A DNA stretch of 56,655 nt from Bacteroidota bacterium (GCA_026709335.1 JAPOTE010000112.1:1-56655); one strand, 5' to 3'. Shown: positions 1 through 8,660, counted from the stretch's first letter. Notes: generated by a model not told the origin, from the letters alone. Made by a program: numbers and translations.

Positions 1-1
1 C

Positions 2-170
2 GACAAACATTGCTATGTCGTCTTATGGATGGATAAAGTCCACGTTTGGGGGCATCCGTTGCTGCTGTGCATGGGAGCGACCTCAGAGGGATGCCGACAT
101 TTCCGGGGCTTTGCAGAAGTGCCTACACGAGACCTTGTTCCCATGCAGCGACTCTTTCAGGATCATGGGC
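2..170 (+). pseudogene. IS256-family (mutator-type) transposase fragment
   Basis: The frame beginning at base 2 is open from the window edge and reads YVVLWMDKVHV, then LLLCMGATSEG, then VPTRDLVPMQRLFQDHG. This resembles the catalytic-core stretch of IS256-type transposases, where YVYLWADG is followed by a hydrophobic strand, IGATxEGxKE and a WxxLLxDL helix; here the loop between the first two blocks is shortened and the key acidic residue context is altered. Similarity ends abruptly near base 170, where an unrelated insertion-sequence gene (antisense istB) takes over. I read it as a decayed, non-functional remnant whose 5' part lies outside the window. The family assignment rests on motif resemblance only. 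Confidence 0.45.
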
Positions 171-257
171 TAATGCGCAGGAAATATAACTTTTTCCGAC
201 GCCGGTCGGCCCTGTGATGAGTACATTTTGTTGGCGCCGAATCCTGACTTCGGCGGT
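162..257 (-). pseudogene. IstB-like ATPase fragment (IS21-family helper protein)
   Basis: On the minus strand the frame preceded by a TAG at 258-260 reads AEVRIRRQQNVLITG, then PTGVGKSYISCALAHD. That is the Walker A region of the IS21-family helper ATPase IstB (family pattern: RRxxNVLITGPTGVGKSxLACAL). No upstream or downstream part of IstB is recognisable: similarity stops at about base 162, exactly where the IS256-like fragment on the other strand ends, and at the other side it enters the 17-bp inverted repeat at 242-258. It is a roughly 30-codon relic with no start codon, not a gene. Confidence 0.6.
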
Positions 258-397
258 CTAAAAGTGCCTAATTCTTAAAAAACGTGCTTACAGGGCCTTC
301 TGTGAGGGGGTTGTTCTTGATCCTGTTTGTGGTGTTCAGTTTTCCTAAAAATCGCGCCTGCATACCTCTGTGCAAAAGATGACCGCCGAAGTCAGGA
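242..397. repeat. 156-bp element with perfect 17-bp terminal inverted repeats (MITE-like)
   Basis: Bases 242-258 (TCCTGACTTCGGCGGTC) are the exact reverse complement of 381-397, 122 bp apart. The four bases immediately outside each arm are identical in direct orientation (CGAA at 238-241 and 398-401), as a target-site duplication would be. The interior has no convincing reading frame. The left arm overlaps the IstB remnant, so the element is either a small non-autonomous transposon or the two ends of an internally deleted insertion sequence. The repeat is seen directly; the mobile-element reading is inference. Confidence 0.5.
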
Positions 398-467
398 CGA
401 ATTCTTCTGGACTATCTGTTAAAGAGACGGCGTTGCTTCTCCGACTTACCCGCTTCCAACTTTCAAA

Positions 468-875
468 TCAGTCACGCAGACGGCCAACCCGAGCTAAAAC
501 CCTAAGTTTGCGTGCTAATACACGAATAGAGCCGGACAGAAATACATACCCTAGAATCGGAGAAAAACCCACGACAGCTATTTCCAAGAAATTAGCTCCA
601 CCGCCAAACCAAAGGTCAAACGCCCCACTGCTCCATAAAAAGTAATAGTAGAAGGCCGAGAATAATACAATCACCATCTGGATGATCTTTAGAGAGCGAA
701 GCTGGATCTTCGATTTTCCTCTCAACAAAAGACATCCCAAGAGTACCGGTGCCATCAGAGCCAAGGAAAATCTGGTGATCAGAATGACATTCCCCAAAGA
801 GGTATCTATACCAAAGAATAAGAGTGCATAGGAGAGTCCTGCCAAGGTAAGAAAAACAGAATGGAGATATCCCAT
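468..875 (-). CDS. Small four-helix membrane protein, DUF4293-like
   Basis: 135 residues with about four hydrophobic segments (roughly residues 4-22, 28-50, 62-82 and 93-115) and a very basic C-terminus (RVLARKLRVLARVGRLRD). The layout, with a short basic KIQLRSLK linker between helices two and three and a basic tail ending in RLRD, recalls DUF4293, a Bacteroidota inner-membrane family of unknown function; the match is by eye and uncertain. It starts 20 bp downstream of the isocitrate dehydrogenase stop on the same strand and is probably co-transcribed with it. No catalytic residues are apparent. Confidence 0.65.
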   Translation of the reverse strand: MGYLHSVFLTLAGLSYALLFFGIDTSLGNVILITRFSLALMAPVLLGCLLLRGKSKIQLRSLKIIQMVIVLFSAFYYYFLWSSGAFDLWFGGGANFLEIAVVGFSPILGYVFLSGSIRVLARKLRVLARVGRLRD

Positions 876-894
876 GGTTATAGTATGATTTATA

Positions 895-1911
895 TCAGTT
901 GGACATGTCTGTAATCAGGTGCACAATTTCATCAGTCATTTCACCTGTGGACGCAGTCCCACCAACATCTGGAGTTAGGCTCGTTCCTTCTTCATACGCA
1001 CGAGTAACGGCCTGTTCAATCTGCACTGATGCTTCGGTTTCCCCTATATGATGCAATAGAAGTGCAGCAGAACGTATGAGTGCAGTGGGATTGGCTTTGG
1101 AGGTTCCCGCAATATCTGGTGCGCTCCCATGAACCGCTTCAAATACCGCAATGTCATCGCCAATATTTGCACCCGGAACCATTCCTAGCCCACCAACCAA
1201 CCCTGCACATAGGTCACTCAAAATATCTCCAAAAAGATTGGTTGTCACAATGCAATCAAACTGCTCTGGTTTGATAACCAGCTGCATGGCCATATTGTCT
1301 ACAATAAATTGATCAAATCGGACATCCGGATATTCTGCTGCAGTTGCGAGTGCCTCTTCCAAGAAGAGGCCGGTGGACAACTTCAGAACGTTTGCCTTGT
1401 GTACAGCAGTCAACCGCTTTCGTTGATTGGCAAGAACCCATTCGAATGCATAGCGAAGAATTCGCCTCGAGCCCTTGCGAGTAATTCTGGCAATAGAGTC
1501 AGCAATTTCAAGACGTTCGTCATAGCTCTCAATACCAGAATAAAGCCCTTCGGTATTCTCTCGGAATATGACCAAGTCTACTCCTGTAAACGGAGTCAAT
1601 AGCCCAGGTAAGAGTTTGCATGGCCGCAGGTTCACATACAAATCCAACTTCTGGCGAAGAGATACATTGATACTCCGGAAACCCTCCCCCACGGGTGTGG
1701 TGACAGGCCCCTTCAAAGCAATGCGATTTTTTCGGATGGAACTAAGCACATCATCTGGCAGAGGATGACCAAATTTTTCGATTCCACGGAATCCTACATC
1801 CTCAAAACGTTCCCATTGAACATTAACTCCCGTAGCATTAATTACCTTACAAGCAGCGTCGGTTACCTCGGGGCCAATCCCATCTCCGGGAATTAATGTA
1901 ATGGTGTACAT
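895..1911 (-). CDS. NAD-dependent isocitrate dehydrogenase (isocitrate/isopropylmalate dehydrogenase family)
   Basis: 338 residues, the normal length for short NAD-type enzymes that oxidise isocitrate to 2-oxoglutarate in the TCA cycle. It begins with the family signature LIPGDGIGPEV (6-16). Substrate-contact residues fit: Ser80, Asn82, Arg86, Arg96, Arg117 in RENTEGLYSGIE, Tyr124, Lys172 and Asp205, with metal-binding Asp229/Asp233 in the NLFGDILSD stretch. The coenzyme loop HGSAPDIAG (261-269) has Asp-Ile where NADP enzymes carry Lys-Tyr, so NAD is predicted. Homoisocitrate or tartrate dehydrogenase cannot be excluded by sequence alone, but the SxN substrate loop favours isocitrate. It is the first gene of a two-gene minus-strand unit with the DUF4293-like gene. 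Confidence 0.88.
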   Translation of the reverse strand: MYTITLIPGDGIGPEVTDAACKVINATGVNVQWERFEDVGFRGIEKFGHPLPDDVLSSIRKNRIALKGPVTTPVGEGFRSINVSLRQKLDLYVNLRPCKLLPGLLTPFTGVDLVIFRENTEGLYSGIESYDERLEIADSIARITRKGSRRILRYAFEWVLANQRKRLTAVHKANVLKLSTGLFLEEALATAAEYPDVRFDQFIVDNMAMQLVIKPEQFDCIVTTNLFGDILSDLCAGLVGGLGMVPGANIGDDIAVFEAVHGSAPDIAGTSKANPTALIRSAALLLHHIGETEASVQIEQAVTRAYEEGTSLTPDVGGTASTGEMTDEIVHLITDMSN

Positions 1912-2090
1912 GTGACTATTGATGCACTGGCCATGGAAGAGGAATTATCCCTTGGAAATTATTTGTTTATCACGCCAAAATTGAGAATGATGGATCACAC
2001 ATGGGAATAAGATACGGATTCAACCAAGTGCTATCTTACGAAAACCTGAGATCCTTAATAGAAACTCTAAATGATCGGTTATTAGCCAAT

Positions 2091-5000
2091 TTATTTGATT
2101 AGAACCATTGATTTTGCCCCAATCACCTTTCCATCGGCTTCCATCCGATAAATGTATTGACCGCTACTTACCGCCGATGCATCCCACTGAATTTTATGAG
2201 TGCCGCTGCTGTATGACTGATCTGTGAGTGTGGCAACTTTACGCCCCAATACATCAAAAACGGTGATTCGAATGTAGCTGTCATATACAACTTTAAAGGT
2301 AATACTCGTGGTTGGATTGAAAGGGTTTGGATAATTCTCTTCTAGCTCAAAGGATTCAGCTACTTGAGTTATATCCCGTTCGATATCTATATTTACCTGT
2401 GAAATATCCAGAGTCCAGACTCCACGTCCATGGGTTGCAAGAATAACCTGATCATCAATAATTCGAATCCGCCAAACGCTGACCGCGGGTAACCCATAAT
2501 CCGCATAAGACCAAGTTTCCCCGTTATCTCGGGATTCAAAAATCCCTAAAGCAGTTCCAACCCACATAACTCGCGGATTGTCGGGGAATACTTCGATATC
2601 ATAGACGTGAGTATTTGGAAATCCATTGCTGCTTTCGCAATTATGTCCAAATCTATTTACAAACCCAGAAAGGTCTTCCCAGGTCTGCCCCATATCTTCT
2701 GTTCGAAAAAGTTTAGGATGGCATGATACAGAAAACATCACATAAGCTGTGGCCCGGGAAGTAGGATGGGTGCCCAAACCGGAGATCTGGACAGCAGGGG
2801 CAAATTCCGGCGTGTTCACCGATCGCATCGTCACCGGGTTGCTAACGCCAGCCCCCTGAGGAGCTAAGGCATTCTCGGAAACACGAAGTAATCCAGGATG
2901 ATGATCTCCCCAAAAATTACTCCATGCATCACTTAAATAGGCACCTACCCAAATAACTGATGGATCTGCAAGGGAAACACGAACTTTGCTATTATACCAC
3001 CAATTACTAGATTCTTCCTCGGGGATGATTCTGTGCCAAGACTCTCCGAAGTCAAGCGAACGAAGCGGACCTGCTTGCGATACGGAGAAGACTGCCTCTC
3101 CTGATCTAGGCGTCCATGAAAGAGATGTAAAGAACTGTCCGCCAAAATCTCGAATATTGCCAGCTCGCTGCCAATTCTCTCCACCATCAAGAGAGCGATA
3201 TACGTTGTTATATTGAATGGATCCCATCAGTGAATCCGCTCCTTTCCAGATAACATCAAACCCATCTCCCCCCAGTACCTCTCTCCATCCTCGCCAACTA
3301 TTCGCATCATTAGGGGAGACCCAAGTACCATTGTCTTGGGTACCACCTATGTACATGTCAACACCCGGCCTCTTTGTTGCATCATAAAACTGGGAGGTAT
3401 TATACCCACCATACCCAGATACATCATCTCCCTCAGTCCAATTGCCCCCACTATCCCGTGAATAGGCAACTCCGCCGTCATTCCCATTCATGATGTAAAA
3501 TTCATTGGCCCCCTCATCGACAGGCATGGATATTAGAGCATGATGATCAACGTGTACATAGTCCTTTTCCCATAGCTCAATGTCATACGCTTCCTCTACT
3601 AAATTCTCCTTTATAAAATTAATATGCAAGATTCCTGATGGTGGGTCATTTGGATTCCAAGTAGATGCTAAATCACGTTTCAGATATGGCCAATAGTAAT
3701 ACATCAATCCATTTCGGAATCCTCCATTTTCAGCCATTTCGGGTTTCGGGGAAGATGCATCATAGTCGTATTTAGAGATAAAAACATATTCTGACTCATA
3801 TGTCACAGCATAGGAACCTTCACCAATAGGAGTTAAAATAGGGGGATATAACTCCCACCGTCCGTTCGCTTCCTGATCTCGAAACGATACCATCAACTGG
3901 CGGTTGTTATCGGTATCCCAGACTTGAAAGGGAACTTCTACATAATCTTCATAAATATATTCTGTAAAAGCGATTCCGCTGCCTCCGTCGCCATTATCCC
4001 CACCGCTGGGGGGAACCGTGTATCGATGTGCCATCTGAGTCAACCCTGAACCAAATCGAACCTCTACCGAAGTCATATCTTCCAAATCAAGATCTTCCAC
4101 ACCGTATTGACGAATAACCCAATCATCATTCAGATCATTGTGTTGATACCCCAAGAATAGCTTTATTGACCCCTGTGCCCAGTAATGCTCTCTATAATGA
4201 AGGTAACTAAGCTCCATGAAGTCAGGGAGAGTCACAGATTTTAGTCTGCCAGTTAATCTGCTGGTGGTTCGGTTGCCATCGATCCACGCTTTTGAACGAA
4301 ATACACCACCGAGATAAACCGTATCCGGTGAGAATGGATGAACCATAATCGCGTTATCGTACCATCCTTGATCATGTAGAAAAGCTGACAATATATCTGG
4401 GGTACGATCAACAAATCGCCATGTATCCCCGCCATCTGTAGAGCGATATAGATCCGATACAGAGTACCTCGCTTCCCCTTGCTCAAAAATTCTTTCTCCG
4501 CTACCAGCAACAGAAGCCCAGATTACCTCTGGATGTGACAGCGAAATTGCTAATTCAATTCGTCCTGCCCCGTACACAAAAGATGAAAACGACTCTTTCC
4601 ATGTCTTTCCTCCATCTGTTGAGCGTAGAATTGCATTGTAACGAACCGATCTAGCCGGAGCAAATTGTATATCAAAATTTTCTGGATTTACTTTTAGGTC
4701 CTGTACTCTAGTTTTCCACCCATGATCTGAAGTGTAAGTTTTCTTAAAAGATCTTCCACCGTTCTCCGTGCGAAAAATCCCGCCGTTCGTTACCACTACA
4801 ACGATATCCGGATTATTTGGGTGTACAGCCAAGCGGTTTATGCAACGCCAATCATCGTCTGGATAATTGAGGTTCTTGACGATAGTAGTCGCGTCTAAAT
4901 GAATCCAGCTTTCACCTCCATCAATGGTCTTGAACATACCTACCCCGTTACTATAACGAGAACATCCCAAAAATCCTTCTCCCGTTCCAAAATACATGAT

Positions 5001-5558
5001 CTCAGGGTTGCTTCGAGAAATATCCAAAGTCGTCGCAGCAAGGCTGGGAAGATGGTCTGTAAGTGGAGTCCATTCCACGTTTTCCTGACCACTTATTCCG
5101 ACAGATCGATGTGCTTTCCACACTCCTCCGCCTACGGAGGCTGTATACCATGTACTACCGGATGGATCCGATGGATCTATTACAACCGCACGTGTTCTTC
5201 CCCCCACATTCCCCGGACCTCGTTCCACCCAGTCTAGTTGGACGGAGTGTTTACCCTGCTTGGTATTTCGCAGGATTGCCTTTTGAAATTCTGTTATCCT
5301 GGAACCATGCGGATAGGGCTGGTAGCCTTGATCAAGTCCCTCGATCGCCTCAAAATATTCTATATACTTGTCTGGATATCCCTGTGAATTCTTCAGATGT
5401 TTTGATTTTTCGGACACCGGATGAAATTCTTCAGAAGAAACTTCCGGAAGAAAAAAAAGAACTCCAATTAAACACATGGATAGCGACAAGAAACTCGCGC
5501 TAATAAACCAAATTTCTTGACGAACATTTGATCTTAAATGAGATCTCTTAAACACCAT
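2091..5558 (-). CDS. Giant secreted Asp-box (sortilin/VPS10-like) beta-propeller protein with T9SS sorting domain
   Basis: 1155 residues. An N-terminal hydrophobic segment (about 17-37) is the export signal. Then come repeated Asp-box turns of the type S-x-D-G-G-x-T-W: TIDGGESW, STDGGKTW, STDGGDTW, SLDGGENW, SLDFGESW, TEDMGQTW and SRDNGETW, spread from about residue 210 to 1030. These are typical of VPS10/BNR-type propellers, which bind ligands or glycans. The last 80 residues form a type IX secretion C-terminal domain (NYPNPFNPTTSITF, then VFDVLGRKV, ending KSMVLIK), predicting export by T9SS and attachment to or release from the cell surface. A non-repeated insert at about 450-680 interrupts the propeller. 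Substrate unknown. It is monocistronic by spacing. Confidence 0.88.
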   Translation of the reverse strand: MVFKRSHLRSNVRQEIWFISASFLSLSMCLIGVLFFLPEVSSEEFHPVSEKSKHLKNSQGYPDKYIEYFEAIEGLDQGYQPYPHGSRITEFQKAILRNTKQGKHSVQLDWVERGPGNVGGRTRAVVIDPSDPSGSTWYTASVGGGVWKAHRSVGISGQENVEWTPLTDHLPSLAATTLDISRSNPEIMYFGTGEGFLGCSRYSNGVGMFKTIDGGESWIHLDATTIVKNLNYPDDDWRCINRLAVHPNNPDIVVVVTNGGIFRTENGGRSFKKTYTSDHGWKTRVQDLKVNPENFDIQFAPARSVRYNAILRSTDGGKTWKESFSSFVYGAGRIELAISLSHPEVIWASVAGSGERIFEQGEARYSVSDLYRSTDGGDTWRFVDRTPDILSAFLHDQGWYDNAIMVHPFSPDTVYLGGVFRSKAWIDGNRTTSRLTGRLKSVTLPDFMELSYLHYREHYWAQGSIKLFLGYQHNDLNDDWVIRQYGVEDLDLEDMTSVEVRFGSGLTQMAHRYTVPPSGGDNGDGGSGIAFTEYIYEDYVEVPFQVWDTDNNRQLMVSFRDQEANGRWELYPPILTPIGEGSYAVTYESEYVFISKYDYDASSPKPEMAENGGFRNGLMYYYWPYLKRDLASTWNPNDPPSGILHINFIKENLVEEAYDIELWEKDYVHVDHHALISMPVDEGANEFYIMNGNDGGVAYSRDSGGNWTEGDDVSGYGGYNTSQFYDATKRPGVDMYIGGTQDNGTWVSPNDANSWRGWREVLGGDGFDVIWKGADSLMGSIQYNNVYRSLDGGENWQRAGNIRDFGGQFFTSLSWTPRSGEAVFSVSQAGPLRSLDFGESWHRIIPEEESSNWWYNSKVRVSLADPSVIWVGAYLSDAWSNFWGDHHPGLLRVSENALAPQGAGVSNPVTMRSVNTPEFAPAVQISGLGTHPTSRATAYVMFSVSCHPKLFRTEDMGQTWEDLSGFVNRFGHNCESSNGFPNTHVYDIEVFPDNPRVMWVGTALGIFESRDNGETWSYADYGLPAVSVWRIRIIDDQVILATHGRGVWTLDISQVNIDIERDITQVAESFELEENYPNPFNPTTSITFKVVYDSYIRITVFDVLGRKVATLTDQSYSSGTHKIQWDASAVSSGQYIYRMEADGKVIGAKSMVLIK

Positions 5559-5694
5559 CAGATTGAGATTGAAGGAATGTTCATCATTATTTGTTCTGAT
5601 TGGCAGATCTAGATTAGTCGAAGACCTTCCTATGCCTTGAAGATCCAGAAAATAGGGATTTATACACTTAAATTAATGCCGCGGAAGCACTAAA

Positions 5695-5856
5695 TTAAAT
5701 TGGATGATTGAGGCGTAGAATTATTGGAACCAGTTTCCATTCGACATTTGCGTGCCCTCGGTAGAGAATTTCACTTTCAATATCATATTCCTGACCGTGA
5801 GTACTAAGAAATTTCCACAAAGAATTTGCATCTGAAAATTTCTTCTCTTCAATCAT
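5695..5856 (-). pseudogene. Truncated FRG-domain protein
   Basis: A 53-codon frame, too short for most gene callers. It starts MIEEKKFSDANSLWKFL and continues to ILYRGHANVEWKLVPIILR before a TAA. The FRG domain is named after its Phe/Tyr-Arg-Gly motif, and the YRGHANVEWKLVPIILR block matches its core (family pattern: FRGQxxxxWxLxPSLxR). Intact FRG proteins run well past 200 residues; here only the N-terminal third survives and none of the other frames downstream continues it. A good ribosome-binding site (AGGGG, 6 bp before the ATG) lies just after the stop of the upstream 85-residue gene, so the fragment may still be translated. FRG proteins are of uncertain function and occur near toxin and defence genes. 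Confidence 0.6.
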
Positions 5857-5886
5857 GTGTTCCCCTTGAATGCGAAGAAAAATCCA

Positions 5887-6144
5887 TTACTCGATCTGCC
5901 TAGCTCCTATCATTTGTCCATTATTTAGATTTTCAAAAATCGTTTCATAAGGGTAAAATGCATTTGTCTTTAGCATGGACGTCACATCCTTCCGGTTGAG
6001 CTTAAGAATAGGGGTATATGGTAACCAGAGAGTAGACTTAATTGTATCAAAAAAATAAATCTCCCATACAGACTGATCGTCTAGTGTGATCTGTCTCCCA
6101 TTGTTCTCCACCTTACTTATATGAAAATTTATAGAATCTGTCAT
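5887..6144 (-). CDS. Small hypothetical protein (85 aa)
   Basis: An 85-residue protein with no signal peptide or membrane segment. It reads as a compact beta-rich domain: ISKVENNGRQITLDDQSVW, then STLWLPYTPILKLNR, ending NGQMIGARQIE. The ITLDDxSVWEI/LWLPYTPI pattern resembles short bacterial proteins of unknown function that contain one small beta-barrel. It precedes the FRG remnant by 30 bp on the same strand, which suggests a two-gene unit in the ancestor. No function is proposed; it is called as a gene because the composition is protein-like and no competing frame is open. Confidence 0.5.
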   Translation of the reverse strand: MTDSINFHISKVENNGRQITLDDQSVWEIYFFDTIKSTLWLPYTPILKLNRKDVTSMLKTNAFYPYETIFENLNNGQMIGARQIE

Positions 6145-6453
6145 TGCACCAGAATTTATATAAGTTTCAGGAATAACGGATCTAACACAGATTTAGTAAG
6201 CATTAACAAATACAACTACCATAACAATTTGAGACAATATCATGTACTTATGTTGCCATGGGAGGTTTGAATTCAATAGAATGGGTTGTCTTACTACTCT
6301 ATTGCTATGTTGCTATATTGTTCTCTAACAACACATACCGGCGAGTAACTAGAGCACTTCCGCCGCCGTCGTTCAACGTCAACCACCCGAGGGCGTTAGT
6401 CAAACGGTAACAGGGAATTCAGATCAGTACAAGAGAGCCTAATCCTGAATTCG
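6145..6453. other. Intergenic region without a recognisable gene
   Basis: About 310 bp between the second exbD stop and the start of the 85-residue gene. I see only an 8-bp inverted repeat GAATTCAG / CTGAATTC (about 6415-6457) overlapping the end of the exbD gene, too weak to call a terminator, and the local repeat TTGCTATGTTGCTATATTG near 6300-6320. Confidence 0.4.
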
Positions 6454-6906
6454 TCAAATATTTGAAATATCCCGCCTAGATGAATAGCTGATCCGAAGCG
6501 TCCCCGCTTTTCGAAGTTCGCCCTGAACATCGGTCACAACCCCCATTTCAGACTCTTCATCAACCCTGAGAGATACAATCAGCCTAGGCTGCTCACTGAG
6601 CTTCCGATACATAATTGATCGAACATTGGTCAAATCTTCAATGACTGCATCATCAATCTGCACTTTTGTCTCCCCAACCCGGTTGCCCGGTAGTTTCTCC
6701 GGGCCCATCCAGACGTAAGAGACATAACGCTTCTGTTCAATCTTGGTCAATGCCTCGGCCTGTGGCAAAATCGTACGAACCTGTACCTCCTGCTCTCGCA
6801 ACACAGTCGTAACCATGAAAAAGATCAAAAGCATAAAGATGATGTCCGGCAGAGATGCCGTTGAAATCTCGGGCTTAGCTTTAGACTTTTTTGTAAAGTG
6901 AGCCAT
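6454..6906 (-). CDS. exbD: ExbD/TolR-family energy-transduction protein (second copy)
   Basis: 150 residues: short basic cytoplasmic N-terminus, one transmembrane helix (about 20-37) and a periplasmic domain. The invariant Asp of the proton pathway is Asp21 in SLPDIIFMLLIFFMV. With ExbB it forms the proton-driven stator that energises TonB or Tol. It lies 14 bp downstream of the first exbD, last in the order exbB / small membrane protein / exbD / exbD. Two consecutive non-identical ExbD proteins are common in Bacteroidota and are thought to form a mixed dimer. Periplasmic parts of the two copies differ strongly. Confidence 0.9.
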   Translation of the reverse strand: MAHFTKKSKAKPEISTASLPDIIFMLLIFFMVTTVLREQEVQVRTILPQAEALTKIEQKRYVSYVWMGPEKLPGNRVGETKVQIDDAVIEDLTNVRSIMYRKLSEQPRLIVSLRVDEESEMGVVTDVQGELRKAGTLRISYSSRRDISNI

Positions 6907-6920
6907 GATATTCGTCAGAT

Positions 6921-7481
6921 TCAGTTTCCAGGATCAGGTTCGGCAAGGGACACTTGTGCGGGCCATTTCTCGCGAATTTCATTCTCCGCACCATCTTCCA
7001 GATTAGAGCGATATTCGACATAATTGACATGCCCCAAAGATCGCGCCTCCGTATCCCAAATCTCAAAATACGCCATCCATACCTCATCGAGTGTCTGAAT
7101 ATAAAGATTGTACGGAGTTAGACGATCCGTCTTGATGGATACAACCGCCTTGGAAGGAGAGTCAGAATAACGAGCATCTGCACCATTATTCTGAACATGA
7201 GTGAGAACCTCACTACGGATCTGCGCCACTGAAGACGGCAAGTCTTCAAGGAGAACCTGTCCCTGAGCATTGATGAGGATCTTGAGCATATTACGATCAC
7301 TCACAGGAGGCGGAGGTGTAGTCTCATCAGGCTCCGGCGGCAATGTCATTCCAATCCCGGTGTCCACATCAATTGTAGTGGTAACCAGGAAGAAGATCAA
7401 TAGCAAAAATGCAATGTCCGCCATCGAGGATGTCGGGATTTCTGCTCCTTCACGTTTCTTTTTCTTGGCAAGTATACTCAT
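6921..7481 (-). CDS. exbD: ExbD/TolR-family energy-transduction protein (first copy)
   Basis: 186 residues from the chosen ATG at 7481 (MSILAKKKKREG); the frame extends upstream to 7541, but that extension overlaps the small membrane gene and lacks the typical basic start. The proton-pathway Asp is Asp22 in SSMADIAFLLLIFFLV, within the single transmembrane helix (about 21-38). A proline-rich stretch (PDETTPPPPVSD) follows, then the periplasmic domain. It works with ExbB (7816-8505) as a proton-driven motor for TonB-dependent transport. The 20 bp between the small membrane gene stop and this ATG indicate one operon. Confidence 0.9.
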   Translation of the reverse strand: MSILAKKKKREGAEIPTSSMADIAFLLLIFFLVTTTIDVDTGIGMTLPPEPDETTPPPPVSDRNMLKILINAQGQVLLEDLPSSVAQIRSEVLTHVQNNGADARYSDSPSKAVVSIKTDRLTPYNLYIQTLDEVWMAYFEIWDTEARSLGHVNYVEYRSNLEDGAENEIREKWPAQVSLAEPDPGN

Positions 7482-7500
7482 TACGGTAGAAGAGATGCGG

Positions 7501-7767
7501 TCAGGAAACAAGGTTTTTGATACCTGACACAAGAAGTGCAAGAAGTGTTAGCACCAAAGAAATGACAATTGTCATGATGCCAGCATCCGTCCAGGTTGGC
7601 AATGCAAGCCCCAAGATCAAAAATAATACTGGAGGAACGGCCATGAATGCAATCGAAATGGTCTTGATTTTGCCAAATAGAAGGCTACGAACACCCGAAG
7701 CGACCATCACTAACAAGGCAAGGCCTATCAGTGAAATAACGATGTATAGAAAAATATTGAGAAGCAT
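7501..7767 (-). CDS. Small three-helix membrane protein in the ExbB-ExbD operon
   Basis: 88 residues, almost entirely hydrophobic, with three predicted helices (about 4-28, 35-55 and 62-85) and a short KIKT loop between the first two. No named family is recognised. It lies between exbB and the first exbD on the same strand with short spacers (48 bp and 19 bp), so it is probably co-expressed and may sit in the motor complex as an accessory subunit; that role is inference from position only. Confidence 0.7.
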   Translation of the reverse strand: MLLNIFLYIVISLIGLALLVMVASGVRSLLFGKIKTISIAFMAVPPVLFLILGLALPTWTDAGIMTIVISLVLTLLALLVSGIKNLVS

Positions 7768-7815
7768 AACAATCGTGGTTTATTGGGATATGATCCCTGA
7801 TTAATCAGTTGCCCC

Positions 7816-8505
7816 TCAAGAGGTTGATCCAGCTTCCTTCATGACGAGCGAATCAATTAACTCGATTGAAGCCTCTTCCATCTCCACAACAATCCGGTCA
7901 ATTTTGGAAACTGCATAGTTGTAGAAGAACTGCAGGATGATGGCAACAATCAGACCAAACACCGTAGTCAAAAGTGCGATTTTAATACCACGCGCCACCA
8001 AACTCGGAGAAATATCCCCCGCTGCTTCAATTGCATCAAAGGCTGCAACCATACCAATCACAGTTCCAAGGAATCCAAACATTGGAGCCAGTGCAATGAA
8101 GAGAGATAACCATACGAGTCCACGTTCAAGGAAACTCATTTCAATAGAACCATATGCAACTACAGCCTTTTCGACAGCCTCAATCCCCTCCTCGGAGCGC
8201 ATTAAACCGGCTTGAAAAACGGCTGCAACTGGCCCACGTGTTGAAGAGCAGACCTCTTCGGCGGCAGATACCCCACCCTCTTGAAGAGCCTCCTTGACAC
8301 GCACGATAAATTTACGTGTGTTTACATCAGCTAAAATCAACTGAATCACGCGCTCAAATGCGATGGCGAGGCCAATGATCAGAATAATCAATACGGGCCA
8401 CATAAACTCACCGCCTTGATTGAAATAATTTACCAGTACATTGATCATGCCTTGATCTGCAGCAGCTGCATCCTGCATGACGTTCCCGAAAAGCTTCATG
8501 GACAA
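7816..8505 (-). CDS. exbB: ExbB/TolQ/MotA-family proton channel protein
   Basis: 229 residues. Three membrane helices: about 34-55 (WPVLIILIIGLAIAFERVI), 130-155 and 175-198, with the long cytoplasmic loop between helices one and two characteristic of the MotA/TolQ/ExbB family. Helix three carries the polar pore residues (SPSLVARGIKIALLTTVFGL). It forms the pentameric stator around the ExbD dimer in the inner membrane and couples proton flow to TonB. It is the first gene of a four-gene minus-strand operon. The presence of several TonB receptors in the window gives it a likely local use, although no tonB gene is present here. Confidence 0.93.
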   Translation of the reverse strand: MSMKLFGNVMQDAAAADQGMINVLVNYFNQGGEFMWPVLIILIIGLAIAFERVIQLILADVNTRKFIVRVKEALQEGGVSAAEEVCSSTRGPVAAVFQAGLMRSEEGIEAVEKAVVAYGSIEMSFLERGLVWLSLFIALAPMFGFLGTVIGMVAAFDAIEAAGDISPSLVARGIKIALLTTVFGLIVAIILQFFYNYAVSKIDRIVVEMEEASIELIDSLVMKEAGSTS

Positions 8506-8660
8506 GTCCTCCAGAAAAATTAATTAAGGTTAAAGAATACTAATACAGCCCAAATATACTATCCAAAAAGAATCCTGCCAAACGGCTTTAAGAACTGCAT
8601 AGCCTCAAAATCCCTCTAAGATAATGTTTTTCAACTAAAACTGCAACGTAAAAATACAAA

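Noticed and set aside
370-645. 91-residue plus-strand open frame
   Set aside because: It lies opposite the 135-residue membrane protein and begins inside the inverted-repeat element; composition is random-looking and no family fits.
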